This document shows, in pieces, positions 1 through 11,650 of a stretch of DNA of 64,000 bases (within the stretch, counting starts at the first letter, position 1; the number at the start of each line of letters is the position of its first letter). The translations under genes and the position numbers were made by a program. The DNA comes from Haematobia irritans (taxonomy: Eukaryota > Arthropoda > Insecta > Diptera > Muscidae). The stretch is taken from contig NC_134398.1 in assembly GCF_050003625.1 (NCBI RefSeq), positions 18,798,997 through 18,862,996 of the forward strand, in the 5' to 3' direction. The notes below the pieces were generated by a model, which ran no database searches, had not been told where the DNA came from, and saw nothing but the letters and a program-made list of their open reading frames with translations.

Positions 1-584
1 TTTTCCATGATATATCAATGGAAATTTTGAAAAGTTCTATTGTTTTGTTTCTCTCTGCAAAATTAAATGCCATTTTCATAGTGTTACCACCAAAAAGGTT
101 CTTTTTTCTCCCCTCTATACTGTGTATTGCCTTGGGCTGTTTAGAGATGGAAGGAAACATCTGTTGGAAAAACAAATCAATTTTACGCTTTTGTTTTTCA
201 CTTTTGATATTGTCACGTGTCGTATATTATATTCGTTCATGCATCCATATAATAATTATTTTTCTCAAATAGTGGACATTGCCTTTATGTTTCAATATCC
301 TGTGATGAGTTGTTTTGGGCTATATTAGAAGTGAAAAATTGTTCTGCATGCCTTACTTAGTTTTTTATGATTTCCATAGTGGTGGTGGTACACCAATTAG
401 GTTCCTCAAAGGCCGGCATATTCGTTCTAATATTAATGCACTTAAATATAATAAATCTTAGATATAATATTGCAACAAATACTGGTGCAAACATATATCC
501 AGTATATATACAGTCAAATTGCAATGATATTTTTCGTAACCATTGTTTGTCAAATCGAAAGTGGCCCTAGACTATCGAAAATTT
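1..584. other. Unique AT-rich sequence, no gene recognised
   Basis: Only short open frames of under 90 codons occur here, none with a recognisable domain, signal peptide plus conserved cysteines, or splice-site pattern. There is no tandem repetition. It may be intergenic or intronic sequence. Confidence 0.5.
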
Positions 585-607
585 CTCAATGAGATATTTG
601 AGTATCC

Positions 608-3600
608 GAGTATAGAAACCCACCACAACGCCATATCGTAGAATTATTCGTTAGGTACATATTTAATAGTTTGAGTATAGCCATTCCATAGAAATAAAAT
701 TTTGAAAATTTTTCTATAGAAATAAAATTTTGACAAAATTTTCTATAGAAATAAAATTTTGACAAAATGTTCCATAGAATTAAAATTTTGACAAAATTTT
801 CTATAGAAATAAAATTTTGACAAATTTTTTTATAGAAATAAAATTTTGACAAAATTTTTATAGAAATAAAATTTTGACAAAATTTTTATAGAAATAAAAT
901 TTTGATACAATTTTTTTATAGAAGTAAAATGTAGACAAAATTTTCTATAGAAATAAAATTTTGACAAAATTTTCTATAGAAATAAAATTTTGACACAATT
1001 TTTTATAGATATAAAATTTTGACAAAATTTTCTATAGAAATAAAATGTTAACAAAAATTTTCTATAGAAATAAAATTTTGACAAAATTTTCTATATAAAT
1101 AAAATTTTGACAAAATTTTCTACAGAAATAAAATTTTGACAAAATGTTTCATAGAAATTAAATTTTGAGAAAATGTTCCATAGAAATTAAATTTTGACAA
1201 AATTTTTATTAAAATAAAATTTTGACAAAAATTTTCTATAGAAATAATATTTTGACAAAATTTTTTATAGAAATAAAATTTAGACAAAATTTTTTATAGA
1301 AATAAAATATTGACAAAATTTTCTATAGAAATAAAATTTTGACAAAATTTTCTATAGAAATAAAATTGTGACAACATTTTTTATAGAAATAGAATTGTGA
1401 CAAAAATTTTCTATAGAAATAAAATTTAAACAAATTTTTTTATAGAAATAAAATATTGACAAAATTTTCTATAGAAATAAAATTTTGACAAAATTTTCTA
1501 TAGAAACAAAATTTTGACAAAATTTTCTATAGAAATAAAATTTTGACAAAATGTTCCATAGAAATTAAATTTTGACAAAATGTTCCATAGAAATTAAATT
1601 TTGACAAAATTTTGTATAGAAATAAAATTTTGACAAAATTTTCTATAGAAATAAACTTTTGACAAAATTTTCTATAGAAATAAAATTTTGACACAATTTT
1701 TTACAGATATAAAATTTTGACAAAATTTTCTATAGAAATAAAATTTTAACAAAAATTTTCTATAGAAATAAAATGTTGATAAAATTTTCTATAGAAATAA
1801 AATTTTGACAAAATTTTCTAAGGAAATACAATTTTGACAAAATTTTCTACAGAAATAAAATATTGACAAAATGTTTCATAGAAATTAAATTTTTACAAAA
1901 GGTTCCATAGAAATAAAATTTTGACAAAATTTTTTATAGAAATAAAATTTTGACAAAATTTTTATAGAAATAAAATTTTGACAAAACTTTCTATAGAAAT
2001 ATAATTTTGACAAAATTTTTTATAGAAATAAAATTGTGACAAAATTTTTTATAGAAGTAAAAGTGTGACAAAAATTTTCTATAGAAATAAAATTGTGACA
2101 AAATATTTTATAGAAATAAAACTGTGACAACATTTTTTATAGAAATAGAATTGTGACAAAAATTTTCTATAGAAATAAAATTTTGACACAATTTTTTATA
2201 GATATAAAATTTTGACAAAATTTTCTATAGAAATAAAATTTTGACAAAATTTTCTATAGAAATAAAATTTTGACAAAATTTTCTATAGAAATAAAATTTT
2301 GACAAAATTTTTATAGAAATAAAATTTTGACAAAATTTTCTATAGAAATAAAATTTTGACAACATTTTCTATAGAAATAAAATTTTGACAAAATTTTTTA
2401 TAGAAATAAAATTTAGACAAAATTTTTTATAGAAATAAGATTTTGACAAAATTTTTAAAGAAATAAAATTTTGACACAAATTTTTAGATATAAAATTTTG
2501 ACAAAATTTTCTACAGAAATAAAATATGGACAAAATGTTTCATAGAAATTAAATTTTGACAAAATGTTCCATAGAGTATAGAAACCCACCACAACGCCAT
2601 ATCGTAGAATTATTCGTTAGGTACATATTTAATAGTTTGAGTATAGCCATTCCATAGAAATAAAATTTTGAAAATTTTTCTATAGAAATAAAATTTTGAC
2701 AAAATTTTCTATAGAAATAAAATTTTGACAAAATGTTCCATAGAATTAAAATTTTGACAAAATTTTCTATAGAAATAAAATTTTGACAAATTTTTTTATA
2801 GAAATAAAATTTTGACAAAATTTTTATAGAAATAAAATTTTGACAAAATTTTTATAGAAATAAAATTTTGATACAATTTTTTTATAGAAGTAAAATGTAG
2901 ACAAAATTTTCTATAGAAATAAAATTTTGACAAAATTTTCTATAGAAATAAAATTTTGACACAATTTTTTATAGATATAAAATTTTGACAAAATTTTCTA
3001 TAGAAATAAAATGTTAACAAAAATTTTCTATAGAAATAAAATTTTGACAAAATTTTCTATATAAATAAAATTTTGACAAAATTTTCTACAGAAATAAAAT
3101 TTTGACAAAATGTTTCATAGAAATTAAATTTTGAGAAAATGTTCCATAGAAATTAAATTTTGACAAAATTTTTATTAAAATAAAATTTTGACAAAAATTT
3201 TCTATAGAAATAATATTTTGACAAAATTTTTTATAGAAATAAAATTTAGACAAAATTTTTTATAGAAATAAAATATTGACAAAATTTTCTATAGAAATAA
3301 AATTTTGACAAAATTTTCTATAGAAATAAAATTGTGACAACATTTTTTATAGAAATAGAATTGTGACAAAAATTTTCTATAGAAATAAAATTTAAACAAA
3401 TTTTTTTATAGAAATAAAATATTGACAAAATTTTCTATAGAAATAAAATTTTGACAAAATTTTCTATAGAAACAAAATTTTGACAAAATTTTCTATAGAA
3501 ATAAAATTTTGACAAAATGTTCCATAGAAATTAAATTTTGACAAAATGTTCCATAGAAATTAAATTTTGACAAAATTTTGTATAGAAATAAAATTTTGAC

Positions 3601-4540
3601 AAAATTTTCTATAGAAATAAACTTTTGACAAAATTTTCTATAGAAATAAAATTTTGACACAATTTTTTATAGATATAAAATTTTGACAAAATTTTCTATA
3701 GAAATAAAATTTTAACAAAAATTTTCTATAGAAATAAAATGTTGATAAAATTTTCTATAGAAATAAAATTTTGACAAAATTTTCTAAGGAAATACAATTT
3801 TGACAAAATTTTCTACAGAAATAAAATATTGACAAAATGTTTCATAGAAATTAAATTTTTACAAAAGGTTCCATAGAAATAAAATTTTGACAAAATTTTT
3901 TATAGAAATAAAATTTTGACAAAATTTTTATAGAAATAAAATTTTGACAAAACTTTCTATAGAAATATAATTTTGACAAAATTTTTTATAGAAATAAAAT
4001 TGTGACAAAATTTTTTATAGAAGTAAAAGTGTGACAAAAATTTTCTATAGAAATAAAATTGTGACAAAATATTTTATAGAAATAAAACTGTGACAACATT
4101 TTTTATAGAAATAGAATTGTGACAAAAATTTTCTATAGAAATAAAATTTTGACACAATTTTTTATAGATATAAAATTTTGACAAAATTTTCTATAGAAAT
4201 AAAATTTTGACAAAATTTTCTATAGAAATAAAATTTTGACAAAATTTTCTATAGAAATAAAATTTTGACAAAATTTTTATAGAAATAAAATTTTGACAAA
4301 ATTTTCTATAGAAATAAAATTTTGACAAAATTTTCTATAGAAATAAAATTTTGACAAAATTTTTTATAGAAATAAAATTTAGACAAAATTTTTTATAGAA
4401 ATAAGATTTTGACAAAATTTTTAAAGAAATAAAATTTTGACACAAATTTTTAGATATAAAATTTTGACAAAATTTTCTACAGAAATAAAATATGGACAAA
4501 ATGTTTCATAGAAATTAAATTTTGACAAAATGTTCCATAG
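608..4540. repeat. Tandem direct duplication of a 1,966-bp segment
   Basis: A non-minisatellite marker of about 80 bases starting gagtatagaaaccc occurs at 608 and again at 2574. Each copy is followed by the same irregular succession of variant 29-bp monomers. The shift is 1,966 bp and the copies run 608-2573 and 2574-4540. Only a few single-base differences were noticed, for example around 1690 against 3656 and 2362 against 4328. The match of irregular variants shows duplication of a whole block rather than independent array growth. An assembly artefact cannot be excluded from sequence alone. Confidence 0.85.
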
Positions 4541-4955
4541 AAATTAAATTTTGACAAAATTTTTATAGAAATAAAATTTTGACAAAATGTTCCATAGAAA
4601 TTAAATTTTGACAAAATTTTCTATAAAAATAAAATTTTAACAAAATTTTCTATAGAAATAGACTTTTGACAAAATTTTCTATAGAAATAAAATTTAGATA
4701 AAATTTTTTATAGAAATAAAATTTAGTTAAAATTTTCTGTAGAAATAAAATTTTGACAAAATTTTCTATAGAAATAAGATTTTGACAAAATTTTCTATAG
4801 AAATAAAATTTTGACAAAATTTTCTATAGAAATAAAATTTTGTTAACATTTTCTATAGAAATAAAATTTTGACAAAATTTTGTATAGAAATAAAATTTTG
4901 ACAAAATTTTCTATAGAAATAAAATTTTTACAAAATTTTCACAAAATTTTCTATA
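685..4955. repeat. 29-bp minisatellite array (largest in window)
   Basis: Consecutive near-identical 29-bp monomers with the core gaaataaaattttgacaaaa then ttttctata. Each contains the perfect 12-bp palindrome TTTCTATAGAAA and an almost symmetric A4T4-rich half. Variants include tgttccatagaaatt and ttttttatagaaat. The array is interrupted only by the 80-base marker at 2574-2652. Open frames through it, rich in K, F, Y and N, are by-products of low complexity. Confidence 0.93.
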
Positions 4956-5340
4956 TATTGATTATATTTTAAATTTTAATTTTCCTGTTGGTCCATGTCG
5001 TCGAAGTCAGTTGTGAGTAAGTTTTTCCTTTTTACAGAAGTATAAACTTTCCCTTGTTGGTGCGAGCCGCATCGATAAAACGACAAAAATTCGACACAGT
5101 GTTTTCGTTTATAGGAGAGACAATATATTATATTGCAAATACTAAAATAATTTTCTAAAATAAAATAATAAAACATTTCTTACGAAGAAATCAACTCTTA
5201 TGCCCGTTTTTGAACGCATTATGGATACAATTTCTTTTAAATTTTAAAATAAGCCCATATTGAGACAAAATTTACAGTTGCATTTCCATAACCGTAGCTT
5301 GTTAAAATTTTAAAGGGGGGGCCAAGTAATTTTAGTAAAA
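4956..5340. other. AT-rich spacer, nothing recognised
   Basis: Unique-looking sequence between the 29-bp array and the next tandem repeat. The longest frame is 66 codons on the minus strand without recognisable features. Confidence 0.4.
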
Positions 5341-5875
5341 ATTTCGATATGAGTTTTCACCTCTTTACACCCCATGACAACGAACTAAAGTGAGTATACG
5401 TAGGTAGCTGTACCCTTGGAGCATCCCCCGGTGAAAGCCCCATGAGCGTAGCTCATCTGTGAGAGGAGAAAACTCAATGAGGGGTAAAAGTAATATGTGT
5501 TACAATTTCAACACTGATTTTCGCCTATTTACATCCCACGACAACAAACTAAAGTGGGTATACGGAGGTAGCTGTACCCTTGGAGCATCCCCCGGTGAAA
5601 GCCCCATGAGCTTAGCTCATCTGTGAGTGGAGAAAACTAAATGGGGGGTAAAAGTAATATGTGTTACAATTTCAACGCTGATTTTCACCTATTTACACCC
5701 CATGACAACGAACTAAAGTGGGTATACGTAGATAGCTGCACCCTTGGAGCATCCCCAAGTGAAAGCCCTATGGGTTTAGCTCATCTGTGAACGGAGAAAA
5801 GTCAAAGGGGGTAAAAGTAATATTTGTTAGAATATCAACTATTTTCAACACTGATTTTCACCCAACCGTTACTGT
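5341..5875. repeat. Short tandem array of about 154-164 bp units
   Basis: Three and a fraction units each carry ctaaagtgggtatacg, agctgtacccttggagcatc and gaaagcccc(t)atgag. The anchor aactaaag falls at 5393, 5547 and 5711, so spacing is 154 then 164 bp because of an indel. The unit is unlike the 153-bp monomers elsewhere. Function and family are unknown. Confidence 0.8.
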
Positions 5876-5964
5876 TGTACCTGAAATCACCGACTGCCAA
5901 AATACCTTACGTAACATATCACCCACCTTTAATGGTTTTAGTTCAAACTTATTTTGCGATATTT

Positions 5965-6990
5965 ATGCCCTCCGCCACAGAAGGAGACGAGATAGACACA
6001 TGGTGTATTTGGCAATAATGCTCAGGGTGGGTCCCTGACTCGATATAACCATGTCCGTCTGTCCGTCCGTCTGTCTGTGAACACATTTTTGTGATCAAAG
6101 TCTAGGTCGCAATTTAAGTCCAATCGCCTTCAAATTTGGCACATGTACCTAATTTGGGTCAGAATAGAAACCTATTGATTTTGGAAGAAATCGGTTCAGA
6201 TTTAGATATAGCTCCCATATATATCTTTCGCTGATATGTACTAATATGGACCCAGCAGCCAGAGTTTTATACCGATTTGCTTGAAATTTTGCACAAACAT
6301 AACACTTAGTCCTATAGTCATGTGTGCAAAATTTTATTGAAATCGGTTCAGATTTAGATATAGCTCCTTCCGCCCAATTTGGTTGAAATTTTGCACTGGG
6401 AGTAGATTTAGCATTGTAGCTGTGGGTGCCAAATTTGGTGGAAATCGATTCAGATTTAGATATAACTCCCATATATATCTTTCGCCCGATATGCACTTAT
6501 ATGGACCCAGAAGCCAGAGTTTTATCCCGATTAGCTTGAAATTTTGCACAAGGAGTACAATTGGTAGTGTAGTCATGTTTGCCAAATTTGATTGAAACCG
6601 GTTCAGATTTAGATATAGCTTCCATATATTTTTCGCCCGATATGGACTTATATGGGCCAATTTTGCACTAGGAGTAAAATTAGTAATATAGTCATGTGTG
6701 CCAAATTTGATTGAAATCGGTTCAGATTTAGATATAGCTCCCATATATATGTTTTTCTGATTTCGTCAAAAATGGTCAAAATACCAACATTTTCCTTGTT
6801 AAATCGCCACTGCTTAGTCGAAAAGTTGTAAAAATGACTCTAATTTTCCTAAACTTCTAATACATATATATCGAGCGATAAATCATAAATAAACTTTTGC
6901 GAAGTTTCCTTAAAATTGTTTCCCACATTTTTTTCAAAAATTGTGTTCCTGGCCTTAAATCTTCGGATCATTTTTGGTGTTATTACTGTT
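5965..6990 (+). repeat. Truncated copy of 153-bp-monomer repeat, superfamily 1
   Basis: Starts with the leader also seen inverted near 27300-27480 (agacgagatagacacatggt, then a gtccgtctgtccgtc tract). It continues into monomers with cggttcagatttagatatag, cccatatatatctttcgcc and gaaattttgcac. It ends in the same tail that closes the copies at 18.6, 19.5, 20.7 and 21.8 kb (aatcgccactgcttagtcga). The terminal hairpin is missing at its left edge. Confidence 0.8.
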
Positions 6991-7092
6991 TTCTTATTTG
7001 TCCACTTTGTGGACGCGATGCCACACTGTCAATATCACGGTAACGAGTAATGGCACAAGAAACAACGCATTTGTACACATTTGTACACAGGG

Positions 7093-8099
7093 AACATAGT
7101 TCCCTTCAAGAGTGATACAACGATTATAACGACCTTCCAATTTTTTGATACCATTTTGGTAGAACTCCTTCGGTTCTGCCTCAAAATAGGCCTCAGTTTC
7201 GGCGATCACCTCTTCATTGCAGCCAAATTTTTTTCCTGCAAGCATCCTTTTGAGGTCTGAGAACAATAAAAAGTCGTTGGGGGGACAGATCTGGAGAATA
7301 CGGTGGGTGGGGAAGCAATTCGAAGCCCAATTCATGAATTTTCCCATCGTTCTCAATGACTTGTGGCACGGTGCGTTGTCTTGGTGGAATATGGGGCCGT
7401 TTTGCCGCGATTTCGACCTTCAAACGCTCCAATAACGCCATATAATAGTTGCTGTTGATAGTTTTTCCCTTTTCAAGATAATCTATAAAAATTATTCCAT
7501 GCGCATCCCAAAAAACTGAGACCATTACTTTGCCAGCGGACTTTTGAGTCCTTCCACGCTTCGGAGACGGTTCACCGGTCACTGTCCACTCAGCCGACTG
7601 TCGATTGGACTCAGGAGTGTAGTGATGGAGCCATGTTTCATCCATTGTCACATATCGACGGAAAAACTCGGGTGTATTACGAGTTAACAGCTGCAAACAC
7701 CGCTGAGAATCATCAACACGTTGTTGTTTTTGGTCAAATGTGAGCTCGCGCGGCACCCATTTTGCACAGAGCTTCCGCATATCCAAATATTGATGAATGA
7801 TATGACCAACACGTTCCTTTGATATCTTTAAGGCCTCTGCTATCTCGATCAACTTCATTTTACGGTCATTCAAAATCATTTTGTAGATTTTTTTGATGTT
7901 TTCGTCGGTAACCACCTCTTTCGGGCGTCCATTGCGTTCACCGTCCTCCGTGCTCATTTCATCATGCTTGAATTTTGCGTACCAATCAATTATTGTTGAT
8001 TTCCGGAAACTCATTATCAAGCCAAGTTTTTGCTGCCACCTTATTTTTTCCCTTCAGAAAACAGTATATTATCAAAACACGAAATTCTTTTTTATTCAT
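7093..8099 (-). pseudogene. Mariner transposase pseudogene (Himar1-like, DD34D type)
   Basis: Reading the minus strand from the ATG at 8099 gives the expected N-terminus (MNKKEFRVLI, then GKNKVAAKTWLDNEFP). A deletion of the codons before GKSTIIDW then shifts frame. The next stretch, 8020 to about 7400, carries the HTH region, the linker-type motif WVPRELT and the first catalytic aspartate in TMDETWLHHY. A small deletion before the second catalytic site puts HQDNAPCHK in another frame. A one-base loss after LRTM and a further shift after YSPDL, which carries the third aspartate, follow. So at least four frame breaks exist plus loss of the last residues. Family knowledge: the enzyme cuts at the inverted repeats and inserts at TA. 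This copy is dead. Similarity to Himar1 is very high outside the breaks, suggesting a fairly young insertion in the fly lineage. Confidence 0.93.
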
Positions 8100-8279
8100 T
8101 TTTTTTCACAATAACAAAAGCTTCTTCACAAAAGACGCTCTATCTCACAAACTAATTGACTTACAGACGTCAAATTTTGACAAGAATCATTTGAAGGTTG
8201 GTACTATATAAAAATAATATGCATTTAATACCAGCGACGCCATCTATGAGTCAGACCGGGGACTTATCAGCCAAGCTGT
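7093..8279 (-). mobile_element. Mariner element, irritans subfamily, truncated
   Basis: One terminal inverted repeat is present on the right (8253-8279, agaccggggacttatcagcc followed by aagctgt), abutting a TA at 8280-8281. It matches the Himar1-type end. Homology to a mariner transposase runs inward to 7093, where it stops abruptly just before the expected stop codon after GNYV. No second terminal repeat is seen between 6900 and 7093. The copy has therefore lost its transposase-3' end and cannot be mobilised as a unit. Confidence 0.9.
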
Positions 8280-8281
8280 TA

Positions 8282-9446
8282 ACTCTATGGAAATTCGAAT
8301 TAGCCAGCGATGAAACATGTATATAGTCAAACTTGTGTATATTGGTATCCGGTATTTTCTGTATTGACATCCGGCTAACATAAAAATGGATTGGATGAAA
8401 TTTGATCTTTCATGAGACTCAAGAATATATATAGAGACGACTTCCATTTTGGTCCATTTACTTATTGACCAATATGGACAATGTTTTGAATCGGTTTTAG
8501 ACTGACATAACATACCAATATTTAATTCAAATGTTTAACATTTACTTGAAATTGTTAAAGAAAAATATGTATGTATGTGCATAAATCATCATTAAATGTC
8601 ATTTGTTTAAACAAAACGATAAAATCAATATCAACATGTTTCAATAACTTTATATCATCACAATTACCAATACAATAAAGAAATTATCAATCAATGAGAT
8701 ACTTGCATACATATATGCAGCGTCATGCCGATACAACAACTATAAATACTTATTAAATTACACAAATATTGTTATTATTATTATTGTTATTATTATTTAT
8801 ATCATCTCTCAACATATTTATGCTATTGTGACGGCAATTGTCACATTGTCCTTGTTAGTAGTGATGCCGTATTATACATAGTTGACTGCTGGTATATGCA
8901 ATATGAAATCATTTACATTCAAATTGATCATATTTATAAACTCTCAATGGTGTTTGTGAAAATGCAAAAAAAAAACAAAAAAAGACATATAAGGATAATT
9001 TATGAAGTGTTTTTGTTTGAAAATAAGAACATAAGTGAAACTATCTATACCATCAATGAGAGTGAGAGTATAGAGAGGGTAACAGATGTATCAAAGAGAG
9101 ACAGAGATAGATAATAAGAAACAAAAATTAATAATACTTTGCATTTTTATATAGTTTTTTTTAGAATTCTAATTTATTTCATTACTATTTCGTCTTTAGG
9201 GTTTTTTAATAAAAATTTGTTTTTACAATTTATGATTATGTATTAAATTTATTATCCAATATTTTGACTAACATCGTTAGTTTCGACGGAGATCTATATA
9301 AATAACAAATATTAGTACACAATGAATGAGCAGTTCAATAATTTATATTTATATTAAAATTATTAACAAATAAACAAAAAATGTAGAGAGAGTTTATGTC
9401 TGTTTTTTATGAAAAATAATTCACAAATAAATGTTCCTGCGTCTGT
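8282..9446. other. Unique AT-rich sequence, no gene recognised
   Basis: No conserved domain is seen in any frame. Minor items are a TTATTATTATTG-rich stretch near 8770, a small imperfect hairpin tgtgac...gtcaca near 8828, and a purine-rich GAGAGTGAGAG tract near 9057-9110. It could be old intergenic DNA. Confidence 0.45.
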
Positions 9447-10195
9447 ATATCTATATAAATAAAATTTTGACAAAATTTTCTATAGAAATAAAAGTTTGCC
9501 ACAATTTTATATACAAATAAAATTTTGACAAGATTTGCTATATAAATAAAATTTTGACAAAATTTTCTATAGAAATAAAAGTTTGCCACAATTTTATATA
9601 CAAATAAAATTTTGACAAGATTTGCTATATAAATAAAATTTTGACAAAATTTTCTATAGAAATAAAATTTTGACAAAATTTTATATAGAAATAACATTTT
9701 GACAAAATTTTCTATATCAATAAAATTTTAATAAAATTTTCTAGAGAAATAAAATTTTGACAAAAATTTCTACAAAATTTAAATTTTTTACAAAATTTTG
9801 ATAGAAATAAAATTTTTGACAAAATTTTCTATAGAAATAAAATTTTTGACAAAATTTTCTATAGAAATAATATTTTGACAAAATTTTCTATAGAAATAAT
9901 ATTTTGACAAAATTTTTTATAGAAATAAAATTTTGACAAAAATTTCTATGGAATTTAAATTTTCGACAAAATGCTCTATAGAAATAAAATTTTGACAAAA
10001 TTTTCTATAGAAATAAAATTTTGACAAAATTTTCTATAGAAATAAAATTTTGACAAAATTTTCTATAGAAATAAAATTTTGACAAAATTTTCTATAGAAA
10101 TAAAATCTTAACAAAAATTGCTATGGAATTTAAATTTTCCACAAAATGTTCTATAGAAATAAAATTTTGACAAAATTTTCTATAGAAATACATTT
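9447..10195. repeat. 29-bp minisatellite array
   Basis: Same monomer as at 685-4955, with an approximately 120-bp higher-order repeat at the start: the block agtttgccacaattttatat recurs at 9493 and 9583. It ends at 10195 where Penelope-related sequence begins. Confidence 0.9.
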
Positions 10196-10505
10196 TTTTC
10201 ATTCGTTTTGTTTTGTTATTGTTGGTTTTGTTCTTTAATCATTGTTGTTGTTGTTTTTTTTTTTATTTCAGCTTAAAACCATGCATCGACTAAACTACAA
10301 GTGTAGCTTAACCAACAGAGGAAAAGAATATTTGTCAAATTTATTTGGGCAAAGCCCTATAGACTGCAAGATGGTTGGATGGACGCACGTTTCGGAATTA
10401 CCACGTTCCTCATCAGCATCCTCTACTTGCAGCAAAACTATCAACCAATTATCAGAATAAATTCAGGCAGTTCATTAAACCCAACAATGAACCACACTTG
10501 AACCT
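10196..10505 (-). mobile_element. Penelope-like element fragment carrying a hammerhead ribozyme
   Basis: A 310-bp non-repetitive insert inside 29-bp arrays. It contains a hammerhead ribozyme fold on the minus strand (10364-10432). Related sequence recurs, split in two, at 23265-23450 and 23575-23700. Assignment to Penelope-like retroelements is an inference. Hammerheads of this minimal stem-III kind are known from the repeats flanking Penelope-like elements, and Penelope-type RT palm fragments lie on the same strand within the same array complex (11465-11580, 12965-13090). Confidence 0.6.
10364..10432 (-). ncRNA. Hammerhead ribozyme, type I, retroelement-type
   Basis: On the minus strand the order is: outer stem CTGCAAG (10432-10426), internal loop TAGA, stem I GGATG (10421-10417), conserved core CTGATGA (10416-10410), stem II GGAA...TTCC, core GAAA (10393-10390), a minimal stem III CG-TG-CG, the cleavage triplet GTC (10384-10382), then CATCC (10381-10377) closing stem I and CTTGCAG (10370-10364) closing the outer stem. 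All invariant core positions of a hammerhead are present, and both halves of stem I pair perfectly (5 and 7 bp). Cleavage would be after the C of GTC. In retroelements such motifs process the RNA within terminal repeats. Activity is predicted, not shown. Confidence 0.85.
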
Positions 10506-11464
10506 TCCGAAAAAAAATTTTGACAAAATTTTTTATAAAAAAAAAAATTTGACAAAATTTTCTATAGAAATAAAATTTTGACAAAATTTTCTATAGCAAT
10601 AAAATTTTAACAAAATTTTCTGTAGAAAAAAAATTTTGACAAAATTTTCTATGTAAATAAAATTTTGACAAAAATTTCTACAGAATTTAAATTTTTGACA
10701 AAATGTTCTATAGAAATAAAATTTTGACAAAATTTTCTATAGAAATAATATTTTAACAAAATTTTCTATAGAAATAAAATTTTAACAAAATTTTCTGTAG
10801 AAAAAAAATTTTGACAAAATTTTCTATGTAAATAAAATTTTGACAAAAATTTCTACAGAATTTAAATTAAAATGTTCTATCGAAATAAAATTTTGACAAA
10901 ATTTTCTATAGAAATAATATTTTAACAAAATTTTCTATAGAAATAAAATTTTGACAAAATTTTCTGTAGAAATACCATTTTGACAAAATTTTCTATGGAA
11001 ATAAAATTTTGACAAAATTTTCTATAGTAATAAACTTTTGACAGTTTGTTGTAGAAATAAAATTTTTACAAAATTTTCTAGAGAAATAAAATTTTGACAA
11101 AATTTTCTATAGAAATAAAATTTTGACAAAATTTTCTATAGTAATAAACTTTTGACAAAAATTTCTACAGAATTGAAATTTTCGACAAAATGTTCTATAG
11201 AAATAACATTTTGACAAAATTTTCTATAGAAATAAAATTTTGACAAAATTTTCTATAGAAATAAAATTTTGACAAAATTTTTTACTGAATTTAAATTTTG
11301 ACAACATTTTCTTTGCAAGTAGAATTTTGACACAATTTTCGATAGAAATAATATTTTGCAAATTTTCTATAGAAATAAAATTTTGACAAAATTTTTTTAT
11401 AGAAATAATATTTTGACAAAATTTTCTATAGAAATAATAATAATATAGAAATAAAATTTTGACA
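10506..11464. repeat. 29-bp minisatellite array
   Basis: Continues the array interrupted by the ribozyme-bearing fragment. It includes a local duplication: the block around gtagaaaaaaaattttgac recurs at 10622 and 10798. It ends where a Penelope-type RT fragment begins. Confidence 0.9.
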
Positions 11465-11580
11465 GTTTGTTGTTGCATTCTTTTAACCGAGTCGTCCACT
11501 AAATCTCCCATTACAATATTTGCAGTGAGTGGTGATTCGATGGGTAATCCGTAAAATGTTTCTTTATATTTAAAATACAT
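11465..11580 (-). pseudogene. Penelope-like reverse transcriptase palm fragment, copy 1
   Basis: The minus strand reads YFKYKETFYGLPIESPLTAN then IVMGDLVDDSVKRM. The GLPxxSPL motif in this context is the RT motif preceding the catalytic YxDD segment in Penelope-like elements, though here the usual G of GLPMGSPLS is replaced by E. The fragment is only about 38 codons and runs directly into 29-bp repeat sequence at its 3' side. It is a relic with no catalytic aspartates. Other RT families are less likely because the residues after SPL (IVMEDLxxxSV-like) fit Penelope best. Confidence 0.55.
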
Positions 11581-11650
11581 TCTATCCTTAATCCTTAAAT
11601 CTTAATATTTAAATTTTTATTCAAATTACCTGATGCCCAAATAATAATAA

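Noticed and set aside
685..4955. CRISPR-like direct repeats of about 29 bp
   Set aside because: Monomers are contiguous with no unique spacers, and the genome is eukaryotic. It is a minisatellite.
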